A stretch of DNA of 64,000 bases from Antedon bifida (taxonomy: Eukaryota > Echinodermata > Crinoidea > Comatulida > Antedonidae), in contig OY727098.1 of assembly GCA_963402885.1 (NCBI GenBank), positions 25,024,417 through 25,088,416 on the forward strand, given 5' to 3'. The notes beneath the pieces were generated by a model, which searched no databases, had not been told where the DNA came from, and was given only the letters and a program-made list of their open reading frames with translations. Below, piece after piece: positions 34,942-48,639 of this stretch; the first letter of the stretch is position 1, and each line of letters begins with the position of its first letter. Made by a program: the position numbers and the translations under genes.

Positions 34942-35086
34942 AGCTCTGTCTACACTATCAAACTTGATGTGACAAAAAAATGTGATGTGTTGAATGGATA
35001 TGATCACTACCATATTTAAGCATATCATTACCATATTTGGGCACATCACACTTTTGTCAAACTAGTTTGATAGTGTAGACAGAGCT
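34942..35086 (+). mobile_element. Harbinger-like MITE M1, copy 7
   Basis: Arms AGCTCTGTCTACACTATC and GATAGTGTAGACAGAGCT are intact. TAA on both sides (34939-34941 and 35087-35089). The centre has a short duplication of the CATATTT-GC block. Confidence 0.9.
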
Positions 35087-35089
35087 TAA

Positions 35090-36890
35090 GGGAATATGTA
35101 TTGATACCTATGCTTCACTGAACTTCAACTTTTTTTGCACAAACATCATGATAATAAAATGAATAGGAAAAGACTTATCATTAACATTTTGACACATTTG
35201 CTGTTACATCAGCAGACTTAAAATTACTCTCGCTGGAAATGACATCAAATTTTAAAAATGGAAAAAAAAAAGAGTTTGAAGCTTTGGCGTCATGGAGTTA
35301 TGCTTTTCTTTATTATCGGCCACACTGTTTTAATCAGTCGTTTCCTGAAACACAAGAAATTGCAATTGTTGTTCAATTAACTAATTAAGTTTCTGAAATG
35401 CCTTAGTCACTTGCATGTTAATTACAATCTCTTAATTCTCAGTTGAGAATGTAATGCATCCCCTTGTGGCATAGCAACCCCTTCATTCTCACTTTCTATT
35501 GTTTTTCTCAACTTCTCAATGCCTTTTTTTTTTTGGAACAGTTTTTCAAAGCTGTTTCAGTTTAACATTTTGCAAATCACATTAATAAAATTTTTTTTGA
35601 GTTTGGCTGTTGGATAAAAAAAAGAAATACTGTAAATGTAATGAATTTAGAATAATAATTAACATTATTAATTCATATTTGTTTATATATTTATTCTATT
35701 CTAAATTATTAATGTTCTTAAACATAGAGTATGAATAATAACCTTATTATAACACTATCAATGTGAGTTTTATGTCTTGTATTTGTTTAAATGTTATTTT
35801 AAATCTTTATTATAGTATCATCTTGCGCCTTGTGCAATGTTTTCAATATTTTCTTTTTGTATTTGGGAACCAAAATGGAAATAAGTTTTTTTCTTAAACT
35901 TTCTTGGGTTATCCTCAGTTCATTTAGTTAATATTGTTTTTCTTGTATCTTTTCTTTTTTTTTTGTCTGTTTTAAAATGTTTGTTGTAAAATTGAATGAA
36001 CTGAAATAAAATAAAATGAAAGCTCTACCCAATACAAGTTTCTGTTGATTATTCTCAACCGTTTTTAACTTTTAGGGTTTTGCCTTTTTCATTTTCAACT
36101 TTGTACATTGTATTGCTTGCTTCTAAAGAGATGAAAATAAATAAATCTTTGACATCTGAGAGTATGCTTACTATGTGATTTCTATCTGGTTCATTTTGTA
36201 TTGCATGCAGCTGTTCAATATTAGTTCTGCCAAGCTGTAAAAGATATATTTAATGGTTCTATTGCATGGTTAGCTTTTCATAAACATTTTTTTTTATGTT
36301 TGCAACACAAATCTGGTGACTGGCAGACATTTATAACTCAAAGTCAAAAAAACAGTCAAAATCCAACAAACAAAAGTTCAATTTAGAACAGACAGTAGGT
36401 GTGTTATAAAACAAATGTACACTTTGTGGTTGTTGTTAAAAACTTATACAGTCATAATTTGAACACATGAACCATTCTCCCTATTCAACAACTCATTAAC
36501 ATTCATTATTTGTATACCGATGTTTGGAAAAAGTATGTTTACCTCTAGCTTGCAGTGTTCTCATGTTTCCACTTCATTTTACACAATGTTATCTTAATTA
36601 TTTTATTAAGTAAACAAATTATTAGGCAATCCTGTCCTGCTTTATACATGTAACATAATAGGGAACAACGAACTTTGGCATCTATTATTTACGTAAAACT
36701 ATTTTTATGTGATTAACATCAAGAAGAATGAGGTCTTGCTTAATTTAGAACTGGTGGTAGGCGGAAAACAAGATGACAAGCAGAAATTAAAGCAAACATT
36801 TCAGCACAATTGCACGTTTGACAGTTTTTAAACAACTGTAATTTTGTTTTAATCTTCCATTTATCTTATCTTATCTTTTAACTTCTAATA
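35090..36890. other. Gene-free AT-rich stretch
   Basis: No gene. The segment 35860-36010 ends in AATTGAATGAACTGAAATAA and AAATAAAATG runs and may be another non-LTR 3' tail. Confidence 0.45.
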
Positions 36891-36894
36891 ATAA

Positions 36895-37130
36895 TAGTAA
36901 TAGTTCATTCTTATATAGCACATATAAGCAAGCTCTCAATGCGCTGCACATAAATTAAAGAAGTGGCAATAATTATTAAAATTAATGAAAAACTTGTTTG
37001 AAAAGGAAAGACATCAACTGGGTCTTGAAAGAGTTTAGAGTAGTACAGAACTGTCTGATTGAAATTGGTAGGGAATTCCACAGAGTTTGGAGCTGTCACA
37101 GCAAAAGCTCTTCAACCAATGTAAATGTCC
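36895..37130 (-). repeat. Dispersed repeat fragment
   Basis: Begins TTATATAGCACATATAAGCA and CTCAATGCGCTGCACATAAA, words typical of repeat ends with a TATAGCGC-like core. It continues into a minus-strand open frame of about 62 codons (37099-36911) containing FAVTAPNSVEFPTNF-like sequence. The layout resembles widespread invertebrate retroposon fragments; the class is uncertain. Confidence 0.4.
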
Positions 37131-38002
37131 TAGTCTAATCACAATGTACTGTAGTCATTGACACTAGTTCCTCTTCTGGTGTATTTTTTATTATGGCTTC
37201 TGATTCAACAGATGTCTTATGCGAAGACTGATGTACTCCCTCTGTCTGTTTAGACCTACAGAGTTATGCTTTCATATGATAGGCGGCATAAACTCCAAAG
37301 GTTGAACCAGGAAAAGATTGGAGGAAACCATTTCTTACGACACTTAACTTTCGTTCATTACTATTGCATATCCGATGGCATTATCATTATCAAAACTGTT
37401 CAAACTGTTGAGTTTTTTTAGTAATAATAAAGGAAATAGAGGAATTAATAATGTTCAATTTGATAACTATATTAAATTACTATTCAACATCAGGATACAT
37501 ATTTTCATAATGTCATCCATTTTCCCCCAAACTTTTTGTACCTTACAAATGATTGTTTCTTGACGTCACCATTGTTCTATAGGAAGCTGTATTGGGAAAT
37601 AACCTGTGTAATTTTAGATGCGGTACCACCATGTGGAATAATTAAAGTTTCATATTGTATTATAGTTAAGAAAAAAACAGGATATAAATATGGCAATAAT
37701 TGAGGTAGGATGTACTGTAGGTACACAAATATTTAGATTTTGATGGTAATAAGGAAATAGTTCTGTATTGAATCCTTTTTTCTTTTTCATTTGTTACAGT
37801 ATCTATTTTTAGTATTCTTATTCTACATACGGTAACCACAGAATAAAATTCCTAAAACTATAATAAGCATTTGAGAATGTATTGTCCAGCTTATCCCTAG
37901 ACTTTTTTTTCCATAATAACTTTTGTCAAGCTTGCTAGAGCATGCATATAAAGTAATTAGGCATTATTACACCTTATGGTCTTATGGTTAGAACCCCCTT
38001 CA

Positions 38003-38169
38003 CCAAATGACCAAAAAATCGTCCTTCCCCAGCTAGACGTACTTAGTATGAAGTCGGGCACTATTACAGTGTTACTGTACACTCTAGCCAGGTCCAAATG
38101 ACCAGCAAATCGTCCTTCCCCATCTAGACATACTTAGTATGAAGTCGGGTACTATTACAGTGTTACTGT
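38003..38169 (+). repeat. Tandem duplication, 91-bp period
   Basis: CCAAATGACC starts at 38003 and again at 38094, with the words ATCGTCCTTCCCC, CTTAGTATGAAGTCGGG and ACTATTACAGTGTTACTGT in both units. About 95% alike by eye. Confidence 0.9.
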
Positions 38170-39358
38170 CTCAATGTTTATTTGGTAATTCCTCCATGAC
38201 ATACACTATGCTGTCAGAGTTACTGTAAGGTATGCCACAAGTGGTGAAACAAGATTTGCGTAATAAGACATAAAGCAAGAATTTTGATTGGTCAAGTGGG
38301 ATGACAAGGGGTGAATCCCCTGGAAGCTACCAAAATATTAGATATTTAAGTTTAGTTTTTAGGATAATTTTAGTGGAAAATCCTGGTTGTTAGATATGAA
38401 AATCAAACTTAAAAGGACGATAGCAAGAAGGAAATAAACCTACATTGTTTAATTCATTTATTCCTTTCGACTCTTCTATTGATATCTTATTTAAATCTCA
38501 AATGTTTTGAGTGCTTTCAATTGTTCTTATTGTTGTTCTTGTCATTTCCCCTTTCATGTATTCCATTGAGTAAGATCCTTGCTTTTGAATGTGAATGAAA
38601 TAACATTTGAAAAATACTATACATTACAGTATGTACTAAAATAAATGCATGTTAGAACTTCCTTAAAATTTAGTAAGTTACACTGGGTTTTTTTTCAAAT
38701 TATACATCAATAATTTATAAAATAATAAAACTATCAAATCCAACCAGATCACTTTTTTAACAAAATAGTTTTAAAATTTTAGTGAGTTGTGAGTTAGTTT
38801 AATTCTTAAAAGTTGATCTACTTTAATAATGTACATTTCATTTTTCAAGGCCAGACAGTGTGTACATAGTACATCATAGTTTTAAAATCAGACCATTGAA
38901 TCTATATTTCCTAGTGAGGTGCTATGTGGTTTATATCATTAGCATTAGTCAAGGGAAATGATCACTTTCTATGGTTTAAAAAAAAAGTTGTTTGCTAAAC
39001 GGAAAATACTTCGGTGAAGTACTGATGGTTGATTTCATTGCTTTCGAAAGTTCAATAATCCTTTTCAAAAGCTTTTTGGTGTGTTGCAGACTTGTTGGGA
39101 GAAGAATGTTTTTTCATATGCAAAAGTCGGTTTAGTTTACAGTTAAATCCATATTTTTAAGTACCATTAGGATTTTATTTTATTCCAGCTTTGTGACTAT
39201 ATGCATCCTTCTAAAATGATGTATTGGTTAATTATATAAAAGGAAACAAAAATTTCTTGTTCTTTACAAATGTTACAAATTGTTACATGAATATCTCCTC
39301 GGATAATATTTCCAAATTAAAACGCTTTCGCACACTGGTTTGTCAGGGTATAATGTAA

Positions 39359-39490
39359 AGCTCTGTCTACACTATCAAACTTTATGTGACAAAAAAATGT
39401 GATGTGCCCATTATGGACACGATGATGTCATATCACTACCATATTTGGGCACATCACACTTTTTTTGTCAAAGATAATGTAGACAGAGCT
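39359..39490 (+). mobile_element. Harbinger-like MITE M1, copy 8
   Basis: Left arm AGCTCTGTCTACACTATC preceded by TAA. The right arm has a small deletion (AAAGATAATGTAGACAGAGCT) and the right flank is AGG, so the target duplication is lost on that side. Confidence 0.85.
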
Positions 39491-41104
39491 AGGTCTACAT
39501 AACCAGTGTATCTCTGAGACAATTGTACATCAAGGTAAATATGCACAAAATTATTTTACCTTAAAGGAAAATAATAATAAAAAATAAATTAATTAACATA
39601 TATTACTTTTTTGCGATTTAATTATTAATCACTCATTTCAAAGTTGATTAATTAGTAGTTAAATCCAGATTATTTTTCACCTTCTTACCATATCATATAC
39701 CTTCTTGTATCATTTGACAGAACATTTAACTTTTATGAATGGATTTAACAGATCACTTACAATAGATGTCCCCCATCTTATAATGGAACAGTCCTCTAGC
39801 AACAACACAATAGGTTAGATTCAGTAGCAAATGATGACTATGCATAATTTCTGCTTTGAAGGTCACTGCAGTCACCCTGTTTGTGTTCTCATGCTAGCCA
39901 CTAAGTGTGGACACTTAAACTCAACAAAATATTGAAATTGTTATAGAATTCTTCACTTTCTGTTCTCAACTAATCTTCTTCACCCACTATCAGCTGTTTA
40001 TAGACGACCAGAGACATCAAGAACGATTATAGTACTGAGATTAAACTCACGTTCACGGTTGTATTGTATTGGATATCTTAAAAGCATAGCTGATTTGTCT
40101 TGGTATATTTTTGTTGTAATATAATATGATGGAATTTATAGACAAACCAACATGAATTTAAGCATTAAAGATGTTCGTTTACATAGAAACAAGACAGACT
40201 TTATGACAGATGCTGGTAAGTATAATTATATATGCTAATATGTTGATAACAACTCATGAATGATATTATATTGTGAGTCATAAATGGTCTTTCCCTATTG
40301 CTATTACTGTTCTAGTATTTTTGCTATGGCGTGGTGTTAACTGTAGCATGGTTTTTTCTTAGGAAAGGATGTGGTAATATTTCATAGTATGTAGTGAGAA
40401 CCCAGGTTGTGTAATCTTAATTGGTTAAAATCAATTGTTCCTGGTATCAATGAATATTTAATTAAATCAATTGAAGGAAGACTAGCTCATTATTGTGGTT
40501 TTGGACGTGTCGCTGGGCTTAATATAAATATAGTAACATATTTTCTATTCATAATGCACTCGATAGATACAAGACTGGCTTACTTAGTTAATCATTATCC
40601 ATACACGTATTTATAATTATTCATTGATAATGACCACTCTCACTGTTTTATGATGGTCAAATTAGATCGGTCATTTATCGGTTTTATTGTTAATGACCAC
40701 TCTCACTGTTTGTTTATGATTGTCAAGTTAGATCTGTCATTTATCGGTTTTATTTTTGTCATGTCAATAAAATCTCATGGTATTTTCTAGACAATAGTTT
40801 AGTAAAAACAATGTTATCAAAAGCTTATCTGATCTGTTCATAACAAAACAAGGCTTCCTTTAATGTATAGTCCTAACAGGCTCTTCGTCTTAGCTAGGCT
40901 GCCACGAAATTACTGAAATCTTGCACCTAAATTTTGAGGTGCTGACAAGAACCAATATGGCCATATATTGCCATCTGTAAGAAAGAGTCCATCATGATAC
41001 ATGTGATGTGATAGAAATGGCTTTAAGGTGTTCAGTTCAAATCTTTATATTGTCTCACTACAGTAGGACGCAAACACAAGGACAAAGCGATAGCTACACT
41101 AGTT
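39491..41104. other. Gene-free stretch
   Basis: No gene. It contains the 63-bp tandem duplication at 40627-40756; the rest is AT-rich unique sequence. Confidence 0.5.
40627..40756 (+). repeat. Tandem duplication, ~63-bp period
   Basis: AATGACCACTCTCACTG starts at 40629 and 40692; both units run to TCATTTATCGGTTTTATT. Confidence 0.85.
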
Positions 41105-41109
41105 TAATG

Positions 41110-41400
41110 ATCTGTTGCAGTGAGTGGCCAAGCAGGTGAGACAGTGGAACCGTAATACCTTGCCACATTAACATCGGCAAGGGTTCGAGCCTTATTCTCT
41201 CCATGTTTATGGTGGTACAGAACAAGTCTTCTCGGATAAGGACTAGTACAGTATAAACCGTACAGGTTCAGTGTACACATCTGGCTAAACTTCACTGCAC
41301 TTTAAAGAACCTAGTACATCTTTCGAGACAAGTAGGGTGTTACCCCGGTGTTTCTAGTATACACACAGGCACTGTCACTTCATTCTTCTTCTTCAATTTC
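41110..41400 (+). mobile_element. tRNA-derived SINE, family S2
   Basis: A box TGGCCAAGCAGG (41125-41136) and B box GGTTCGAGCCT (41182-41192). The 45-bp gap between them is longer than in S1, as in tRNAs with a long variable arm (Ser/Leu type). The 3' body contains AACTTCACTGCACTTTAAAG and AACCTAGTACATC and ends in a CTT-rich tail. Confidence 0.65.
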
Positions 41401-41551
41401 ACTTATCAAAGAGGGCCCCTTGATTGTCAGCCTGTTAAGGGTCACCCTCTATAAATAAGGTGTAATAAAAAAAATTGTTAAAAATAAATTTATTGTAAGA
41501 AAATATTTCTGAAAATTGGATACTTATTGTTAAAATTAAATCTCGATCTCA

Positions 41552-41572
41552 CCCCCTCCCCCCTCCCCCTCT
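41552..41572. repeat. C/T tract
   Basis: A 21-base pure pyrimidine run, mainly C with single T. Confidence 0.85.
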
Positions 41573-42003
41573 GCTTATGTCAATTCTCTCACTCCATTAT
41601 TCAAATTTTATAGATTGTACTGTACACTTCCATTTCTATCTACACTAAAATCATTTTGCGGTTTACCACCATTTAACGGCTAATGATTAATCCTATAAAT
41701 TGGAGTAATCACATTAGATTTTATTGTATCAAGAGGTTCCGTTTTTATTCAGTAATATTTTAAAACTGACCTTGCACAATAGATATATGTCTGTTGTCAT
41801 CATAGATACACAACTGACCTACTTTTGCCTTATTATAATTAGCTAACTTTTCACCTTTGACCCATCATGTCAGCCATACTGTACAGCATGACAAGATGGA
41901 TACACTTAAATATCTTTATATAATAATTTGATGGTAAAAAATATGTTCAAACCTAAACCTTTTCTGAATACAGTAATTGATTGTTATGCTTTTTATCTAA
42001 AAT

Positions 42004-42380
42004 GTATTTATTCGAATAAACGCCACCATCAAATAAACTCCCCGGGGCCATTATTTTTTTATTTAAATAAACTCCATGTGACATTCATTACTGTACACGC
42101 AATTTACACATTTCTATTTAGTAGAATTCATTGACTTCCATGATCTATATTTGACCAAGCATTTTTATAGATTTTACTGTATTTTATCACTTCCTGATAT
42201 GGATTTTGTTGTAATTTTTTCATATTTAGGGAGAATAAATTTGATTATATGTACATAATACCATATTACATAAAAAAAAATAAATGCCTCCCTTGAATAA
42301 ACGCTTCCCTTGAATAAACGCCTCCCTAAAAAACCTCGCAAACAGTAAAACGCCCCGGAGTGTTTATTCAAATAAATACG
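42004..42380. mobile_element. Probable MITE with AATAAACGCC-type ends
   Basis: Left end GTATTTATTCGAATAAACGC and right end GTGTTTATTCAAATAAATAC are inverted repeats of about 20 bp with few mismatches. Internal AATAAACGCCTCCCTTGAAT units repeat near the right end. The target duplication is not clear. The short minus-strand frame across it is part of the repeat. Confidence 0.6.
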
Positions 42381-42384
42381 TTAT

Positions 42385-45226
42385 TTTATTTCACAGGGAA
42401 ATCATTCACAATGTAGTAACAATCCCATTGTATTTTCATTTCCAGTAGTGCATGTCATTTACATATACTGTATTTGTTGAGTATATTGAAAGTGATTTAC
42501 CATACAATACTGAACTTGTCAATATGGCACTATACTACTGTACACAGTTTACTTTATGATAATAAGATGAATAATGTTGCATAGTAACAATTGTTACCAT
42601 CCGTCAACCTATTATTTATACCTGTACTGAATTTATACCAAAATAATAAATAACAAAATCTAAGTATCTATAGGTATATAATGCATAACATGTAAATTTC
42701 TTCTGTTTCAAAGAAATAGGAACTTCTAAAAAGCACATTGAAAATTACCATTTTCACTTGGAAGTACAGTAGTACTAGTAGTACAGTAGGTCCGTCGTTT
42801 CTACAAAACATACAACAAATATAGACGTCAACAGTACAAATTAAAATCTGATAAGTTAGATTTTTTTTTTTTCATCTTTTATTTCCGGAAAAAAGAATAC
42901 AGAGTACAACATTCTCCATTAAATGTCTACATTTATAAATATAAAGAAAACAAATTATAGCCTGGATTGACCTGAAAATATTTCAAAAACATACTGAGGC
43001 CTATAATACTATCCTATACATTAATCCATATTCAGATGTACATTGCATTGTAACTGCGACATGCATAACTTTTTTTGGATCACAGATTATTAACCTATGA
43101 AGTCAGAATTACATGCTGTGATTGGATGCTGTTGTTGAGGGTGGCCTATCCAGTTTCAGTGAATAGACGGATGGTTAAGGGTCCTCGATAAAACATACTG
43201 TTACTACTGTTAAACATATTAAATATTCAAAGGTAATATTAGCAAAAAAAAACAATCATCAAAATTGATAAATAAATTTGAGTTTGAAGGAGATGATTTA
43301 AACACACTGTACACACTGTCAATGTTAATTGGAATTTTATTCAAGTACATAGGCGTACTGTAGTGTCGCTCCCACCTCAACAAAGTTTGATGGTTTCAAC
43401 AGTGGACACATTGATTGACCTGATCTAAAACTCTCTATTATTGCTTTGATATTTAAAGGATCATTTTGAACGACTCTTTTAAATTGCAGTATACAGTAAC
43501 TGTACTAGTATTACTGTATTTTGAAAGTCATGTGCAGAAGTAGAATTAATTTGTGATGTTGTCTCCAAAAAGTCATTTAATATTGAAATCAGACATATGG
43601 CAGTACGCACTTCAAAGAGACTGTATTGATAGAGCAGCGTACTATGAACTGGTACTATACTATGATGATGTTTTAAGTATCATCCTGTAGCACTTGAGTG
43701 CAGAAACTAAAAGTGTGGTAGTAATAGTATATGCATTCCTGACTAAACTGCACTTTTGTTTACTATAGTGTAGGTTCATGCAACTCTACAGTACTGTATG
43801 TAGTACACTACATGATTCAGTAACTTTTATGTTGGTTCGATGAGGTTTGTTTTTTGGAGATTTGCAGGGATTTGCAGTTTCTAGCAATACCCAACCCTAC
43901 TATTGTAAACGACTGTACTCTGCTACTGTATTTGTCTTTCTTTGTAATTTTGTTACCATCTTTTCTAAAACACCCAGGTTCACTCCACACTACTCTCATT
44001 TGCTAAGGATTATCAGATGTTTGCTGTCCAGTACAGTACCTGTGATTGTGAGTTCACGCACAAAATAGACTTTGATTATTAAACACTACATACTGTATCT
44101 TTGATACAATCATGGTGAAATAAGTCCTAATATCAACTTATGACACATCTGTTTAACTACAGACCTTAATTGCTTTTTATGTTTACCAGTTCAGTAAAGT
44201 TTGTAGCATATTAGTTTGAACTATCGACTGTTTAAATACAGTATGTTAGGATTTCTTATCATACTGCAAATAACGCATTCACAGCTTATATCCAGACTAA
44301 TCTGGATTATTTAGTTTAGATCATGTAAGTCTTACGAAATGTACATGAACAGATTCTAGAAATAAGCGCAGTCATTTAAGTACGTTAGTGGTGAACTTAG
44401 ACCTTGAAAGCTCTTCATGTTTGGTATTGGGCCCTAGTTTTGAATCACTTTCATTTTTTTAAGCATGTTCCGATGAGATGAAAAGGTCCTGTGCTGTATG
44501 AGCAATTTCCACTTTTAAAAACGCAACCCTTTCAAATTCACTACTATTGTCTAATAGAAGATCTCTCTTTGTATATGCTGTGAATACACTAGATACAATT
44601 ACTTGGGTTCATCCCAATCCCAGATCTTATACAAACCCTTCATGACCAAACAAAGGATCCCTAATATCAGGAGATTCCCCTGAATAGAAAGTTGGACATA
44701 AAGTGTTTTCCCTCCTTAATTTAACAGGAAAGGTTCAGATTCATGTTTGACAGGAAAATATCTGAAAGGTATAAACATAACTCTCTTCAAGTTACTGTAT
44801 ATATAATATTTCAGGAAAACGAATACAGTATTTTCAGATCCTTCTGACTTCAAACTATTGTCCATGACTAATGTATTCAATTTTGTATGATTTAACCATG
44901 ACCGATTTTTAACTCTATTGCTTGCCCACTCCTTTCTTTCAATTCCACTTTCACACTATCTTTCTCGCCCACATTATTTTTTATGAATCCTTAGCAAAAT
45001 GTCTTTCCTGAAAAATGACCACATCAACAATTAAAAGTGCTTAATTGTATTTATTTTCCTTACCATTCCGGTTACTTGTCTTTCTTTAATTGTACTTGGC
45101 CTTCCTTTGGTATTACAGTAATTCTATACTTAACAGTACTGTTGTTTACTTTTGGTTTATCTTTACTGAATGAAGTATATTTACTGTAGGAGAGCAAAGA
45201 AATGATTATGTTCAGTTCCAGATCAG
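42385..45226. other. Gene-free stretch rich in TACTGTA/TACAGTA words
   Basis: No gene. The heptamers TACTGTA and TACAGTA, and longer forms such as TACAGTACTGTA (43789-43800), recur unusually often here and on to about 47 kb. Confidence 0.45.
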
Positions 45227-45440
45227 ATGAGACGAGCCGTTGGTCACATGTGCTACGTGGCTCATGTGCAATTTAAAGAATGCAGTACAGTCTTTGAAAA
45301 GAGTAGAGAATTGTCTCCCGGTGTACTGCCCAATTCACCAGCAGAAGGATCCCACTGGTCTACGGACTTAGTGGGCTTATCCTTGGTGTGTATCAATTCT
45401 GCTACCTGTGTGTGTACGGTTTAAAAAGGTCGGAAAAAGG
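45227..45440 (+). repeat. Unclassified SINE-like segment
   Basis: About 210 bp more GC-rich than its surroundings, containing CACATGTGCTACGTGGCTCA, GCAATTTAAAGAATGCAGTA and a TGTGTGTGTACGG end. It resembles a retroposon body without a visible pol III head. A 65-codon open frame across it is not recognisable. Confidence 0.35.
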
Positions 45441-45541
45441 AGAAGTAGTTCAAAGCTTTGAACCCTACCCCTGGCTATGTTAGTTGTCTATTTAAACAGC
45501 TCTAATTATGAAGACTGCTCAATACTTTATCATATTTATTC

Positions 45542-45687
45542 CAGGGGCGGATCCAGCGTTATAGATTAGGGGGCTAAATATTTCATAAATAAATGATAAA
45601 AACGATTCGTCAGGTTGCAGAAAAATAAAAATAGTCATTATTTTATTTTAAAAAAGCCTGTTTAGCCCCCGCCTAAATCCGTGCCTG
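45542..45687 (+). mobile_element. hAT-like MITE with 5-bp target duplication, copy 2
   Basis: 146 bp, the inverted relative of 8026-8172. It begins CAGGGGCGGATCCAGCGTTA and ends AAATCCGTGCCTG, flanked by identical TATTC (45537-45541 and 45688-45692). Shared interior words include GTTGCAGAAAAATAAAAATA and GTCATTATTTTAT. Confidence 0.8.
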
Positions 45688-46119
45688 TATTCATAATCAT
45701 ATGTGCTACAGTACCTGTAATCAATATGGCAAGAATAAAAGAATTAGTCAAGTTTAGAAAGTAGCTTATTAAACTTGTGGGATATTTAAAGATTTAAAAT
45801 GAACAATAGAAAAGATATCATTGAGTACCTGAACGGTACCTAAAGTATATGATAATCTGAAAAATGGTTTTTTCTACAGTACAACTTAATGGAATGATTT
45901 TAAACTGAAATGCTGTCCAGTATTAACTGGCATTCAACAATTGTGAGACAACAAGTGTCTTTAGGAAAGGTTCTGATACCCTCTCTTTTTTACTTAATGC
46001 AATTTTCTGCAAGTAAGCACTTTTTCTAGGCTAGTGTCATGATACAATAATTACCCTATATTCCTCTATGACTGATAGATTTGATCTTATATGCTTTAAG
46101 GCTAACAAAGAAAATATGA

Positions 46120-46480
46120 CAAATAGTGTGTTGGATTGCTGACTACAAAATGGTTTGACCCGATCATACAGTAATAACAAATTTCCTGATAGGGTGTTGA
46201 TAGCAACGCTTCGTTTAACAGCTGACTTTTTTTATGTACAGGATTCGTATTGACTCGTCCTTTGAGAGTCGGAAGAACGAAAACATACGCTTCGAGGTGT
46301 GTTTGATTCATTGATATCGCTGGGTGTTTATTGTCTAGTACCTGTATCATCATGTGGTTGCGAGGTTGGTTTACCCCTCATGCTGCTGACAAGTGTTGTA
46401 CATTAAATTCAGGATGTGTGGCCCAGATAAATCTTGTTCTGTGTCAACTGGTCCATATTGATTATCAAACCCTGGTTATG
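46120..46480. other. Higher-complexity island
   Basis: About 360 bp with higher GC. A minus-strand frame from 46353 to 46102 is open for 83 codons with moderately coding-like composition but no recognisable domain. It contains GTTGATAGCAAC, an imperfect palindrome. Candidate regulatory DNA or exon; neither is supported strongly. Confidence 0.25.
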
Positions 46481-47295
46481 TCATGTATTTTTTTCGGTTA
46501 ATTTTTTTTAGCAAGTAAGTAAATAAAATTCAATAATTATACAGCATTCAAAGTTTAATTTTATTCATTAATAATTTTTTGGGATAGCATTCAATATTTT
46601 TTGACTGTTAAAAAGCATTGCATTCACAAGTTTCACCCATTGCCTTTTGTTTACCAGGTGTACTGTATGATACTGTAATTGCACTACCTGTACCATCATT
46701 TCTTAAATTAAAATGTTTAGTAGGACATAAAAATAGGTCATTTGGATGTGTAATGAACGTAGGTTAGCTTTGCCAACTATTAAATCAATAATTTTATATT
46801 AATAATTTTATGCTATGCTAGGGAGCTATTCAGACTGTTAATTGGTTATTATACTGTATTACTTGTATGCTAGGAGGCTGTTTAGACATACTGTATGCTG
46901 TTAATGGATCATATTGTAGTGTAAAACTCCATACTGTAGATCGGAATGTGAGTGAGATTAGTGTAAACCATCTACATAACTTCAAAACGTTTGAGTTTAC
47001 TATGAAATCTGGAGGTACCAGCATACGGCACTAAATTGTATACGAAAGGCTCCTTTTTGCTTCTTCTTAACTTACAAACTCCAAACCACACCTATCGTGC
47101 ACCCGCAGATGATGTTACTTCTGCTTGTAACTAGTTAATCACCACAGCCAACACTTTTGCTGTTAAATTCAACAAAACATAACCTCACTTAATATGACAT
47201 GAAACCATATTAAATCTGGTTTATGAACATTTCAATGTTTGTAATAGATTATTTAAAATATTGGATCCCAATTGAAATACTGTAAACGCTTCTAA

Positions 47296-47430
47296 AGCTC
47301 TGTCTACACTATCAAACTAGTTTGACAAAACAAGTATGATGTGCCCAAATATGGTAGTGATATGACATCATCATGTCCATGGGCACATCACATTTTTTTT
47401 CACATAATGTTTGATAGTGTAGACAGAGCT
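47296..47430 (-). mobile_element. Harbinger-like MITE M1, copy 9
   Basis: Complete, with both arms matching the family, and TAA on both sides (47293-47295 and 47431-47433). Opposite orientation to copies 3, 4, 6, 7, 8, 10 and 11. Confidence 0.9.
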
Positions 47431-48253
47431 TAAGCTGTTTAGGCTATCCTGTTCGGCCTATCTTTAATGTTTTTTTTTATTTTCCATATAAATTCAAAAT
47501 GTAAAATATACAAGGAAATACCGGTTATTTATCGGTTTGTTTGAGGCATGAACACATAATAAGCTTATTTTACAAGGTAAATACAGACAAGAATACCTTT
47601 TGAGGCTTGTATTTTTTGCGGATACAATTTATTGTACATAACTGCCCAATAGTGCAGTACTGTCTATTGTTATAGTGTTTTATATTCATGGAATGGTACA
47701 AATACAAGATGAAAATTTGTTAAACTTTCACTTAATGAATATTTTGTACCATTTCACTCATATACATTCATTACTTGTATACTGTACACTGTAAGACCCT
47801 ATTCTGAATAGAGGTATTCTAATGTATCCACAACAAATGAGATTCAGTCAGTTGATAATGAATATAAAAAAGGATTTTAAAGAACAATAGACCGTCCAAT
47901 TTATTAAGTCAATTTTCAATATTGATTTAGAAAGAAGGAAATTAAGAAACATGAAAAAGCCAATTCCATGGCACTAAATAATAGAAACTTGCACTATTGT
48001 TAGGTCAATGTCTTATATTATAATTATTAGGAAGTTGTTGGTTCTAGTCATTGATGGTGCTTGACTTTTAATTCAATGATTATTACCCAGAAAATTCAAG
48101 GATTGATGATTGTTCATTAACAATTGACTTTTTAGTTATTTATTAATGCATGATAACTTTGTACAATTATCCTACTGTTATTAAGTGTAACAGAAGTGTG
48201 ATAGTATAAAAGAAGGCTAACACTTGCAATTTGTATTAAATATCAAATGTAGT

Positions 48254-48386
48254 AGCTCTATCTACACTATCAAACTTTATGCAACAAAAAAATGTGATGT
48301 GCCCATATATGGACATGATGATGTCATATTACCATATTTGGGCATATCACGACTATATTTGGGCATATCACTACTATATTTGGGCT
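48254..48386 (+). mobile_element. Harbinger-like MITE M1, copy 10 (right end lost)
   Basis: Left arm AGCTCTATCTACACTATC. The interior runs through the family sequence, then the block TATTTGGGCATATCAC is repeated about three times and the right arm is missing. Confidence 0.8.
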
Positions 48387-48639
48387 TGGTTCCCACTTGG
48401 ATGCAGCCCAAAGACGTAAGCCCACTGTAATAAATTTGACCAATCATGACGCAATGGATTTTCTGAACTGTTGCTTGTGATTGGTCTACTCCCTGGCATT
48501 GCGCCTACTTTGTTGCGTTTCATAAAAGTGGGATTGTTTTTTTTTTAAGTATACCAAGTCATGAAATACACGATTGAGGTACATTAGGATGTAAACATAA
48601 ACATTTTGAGTAAAAATTAATTTGATGGTTTTATAAAAC

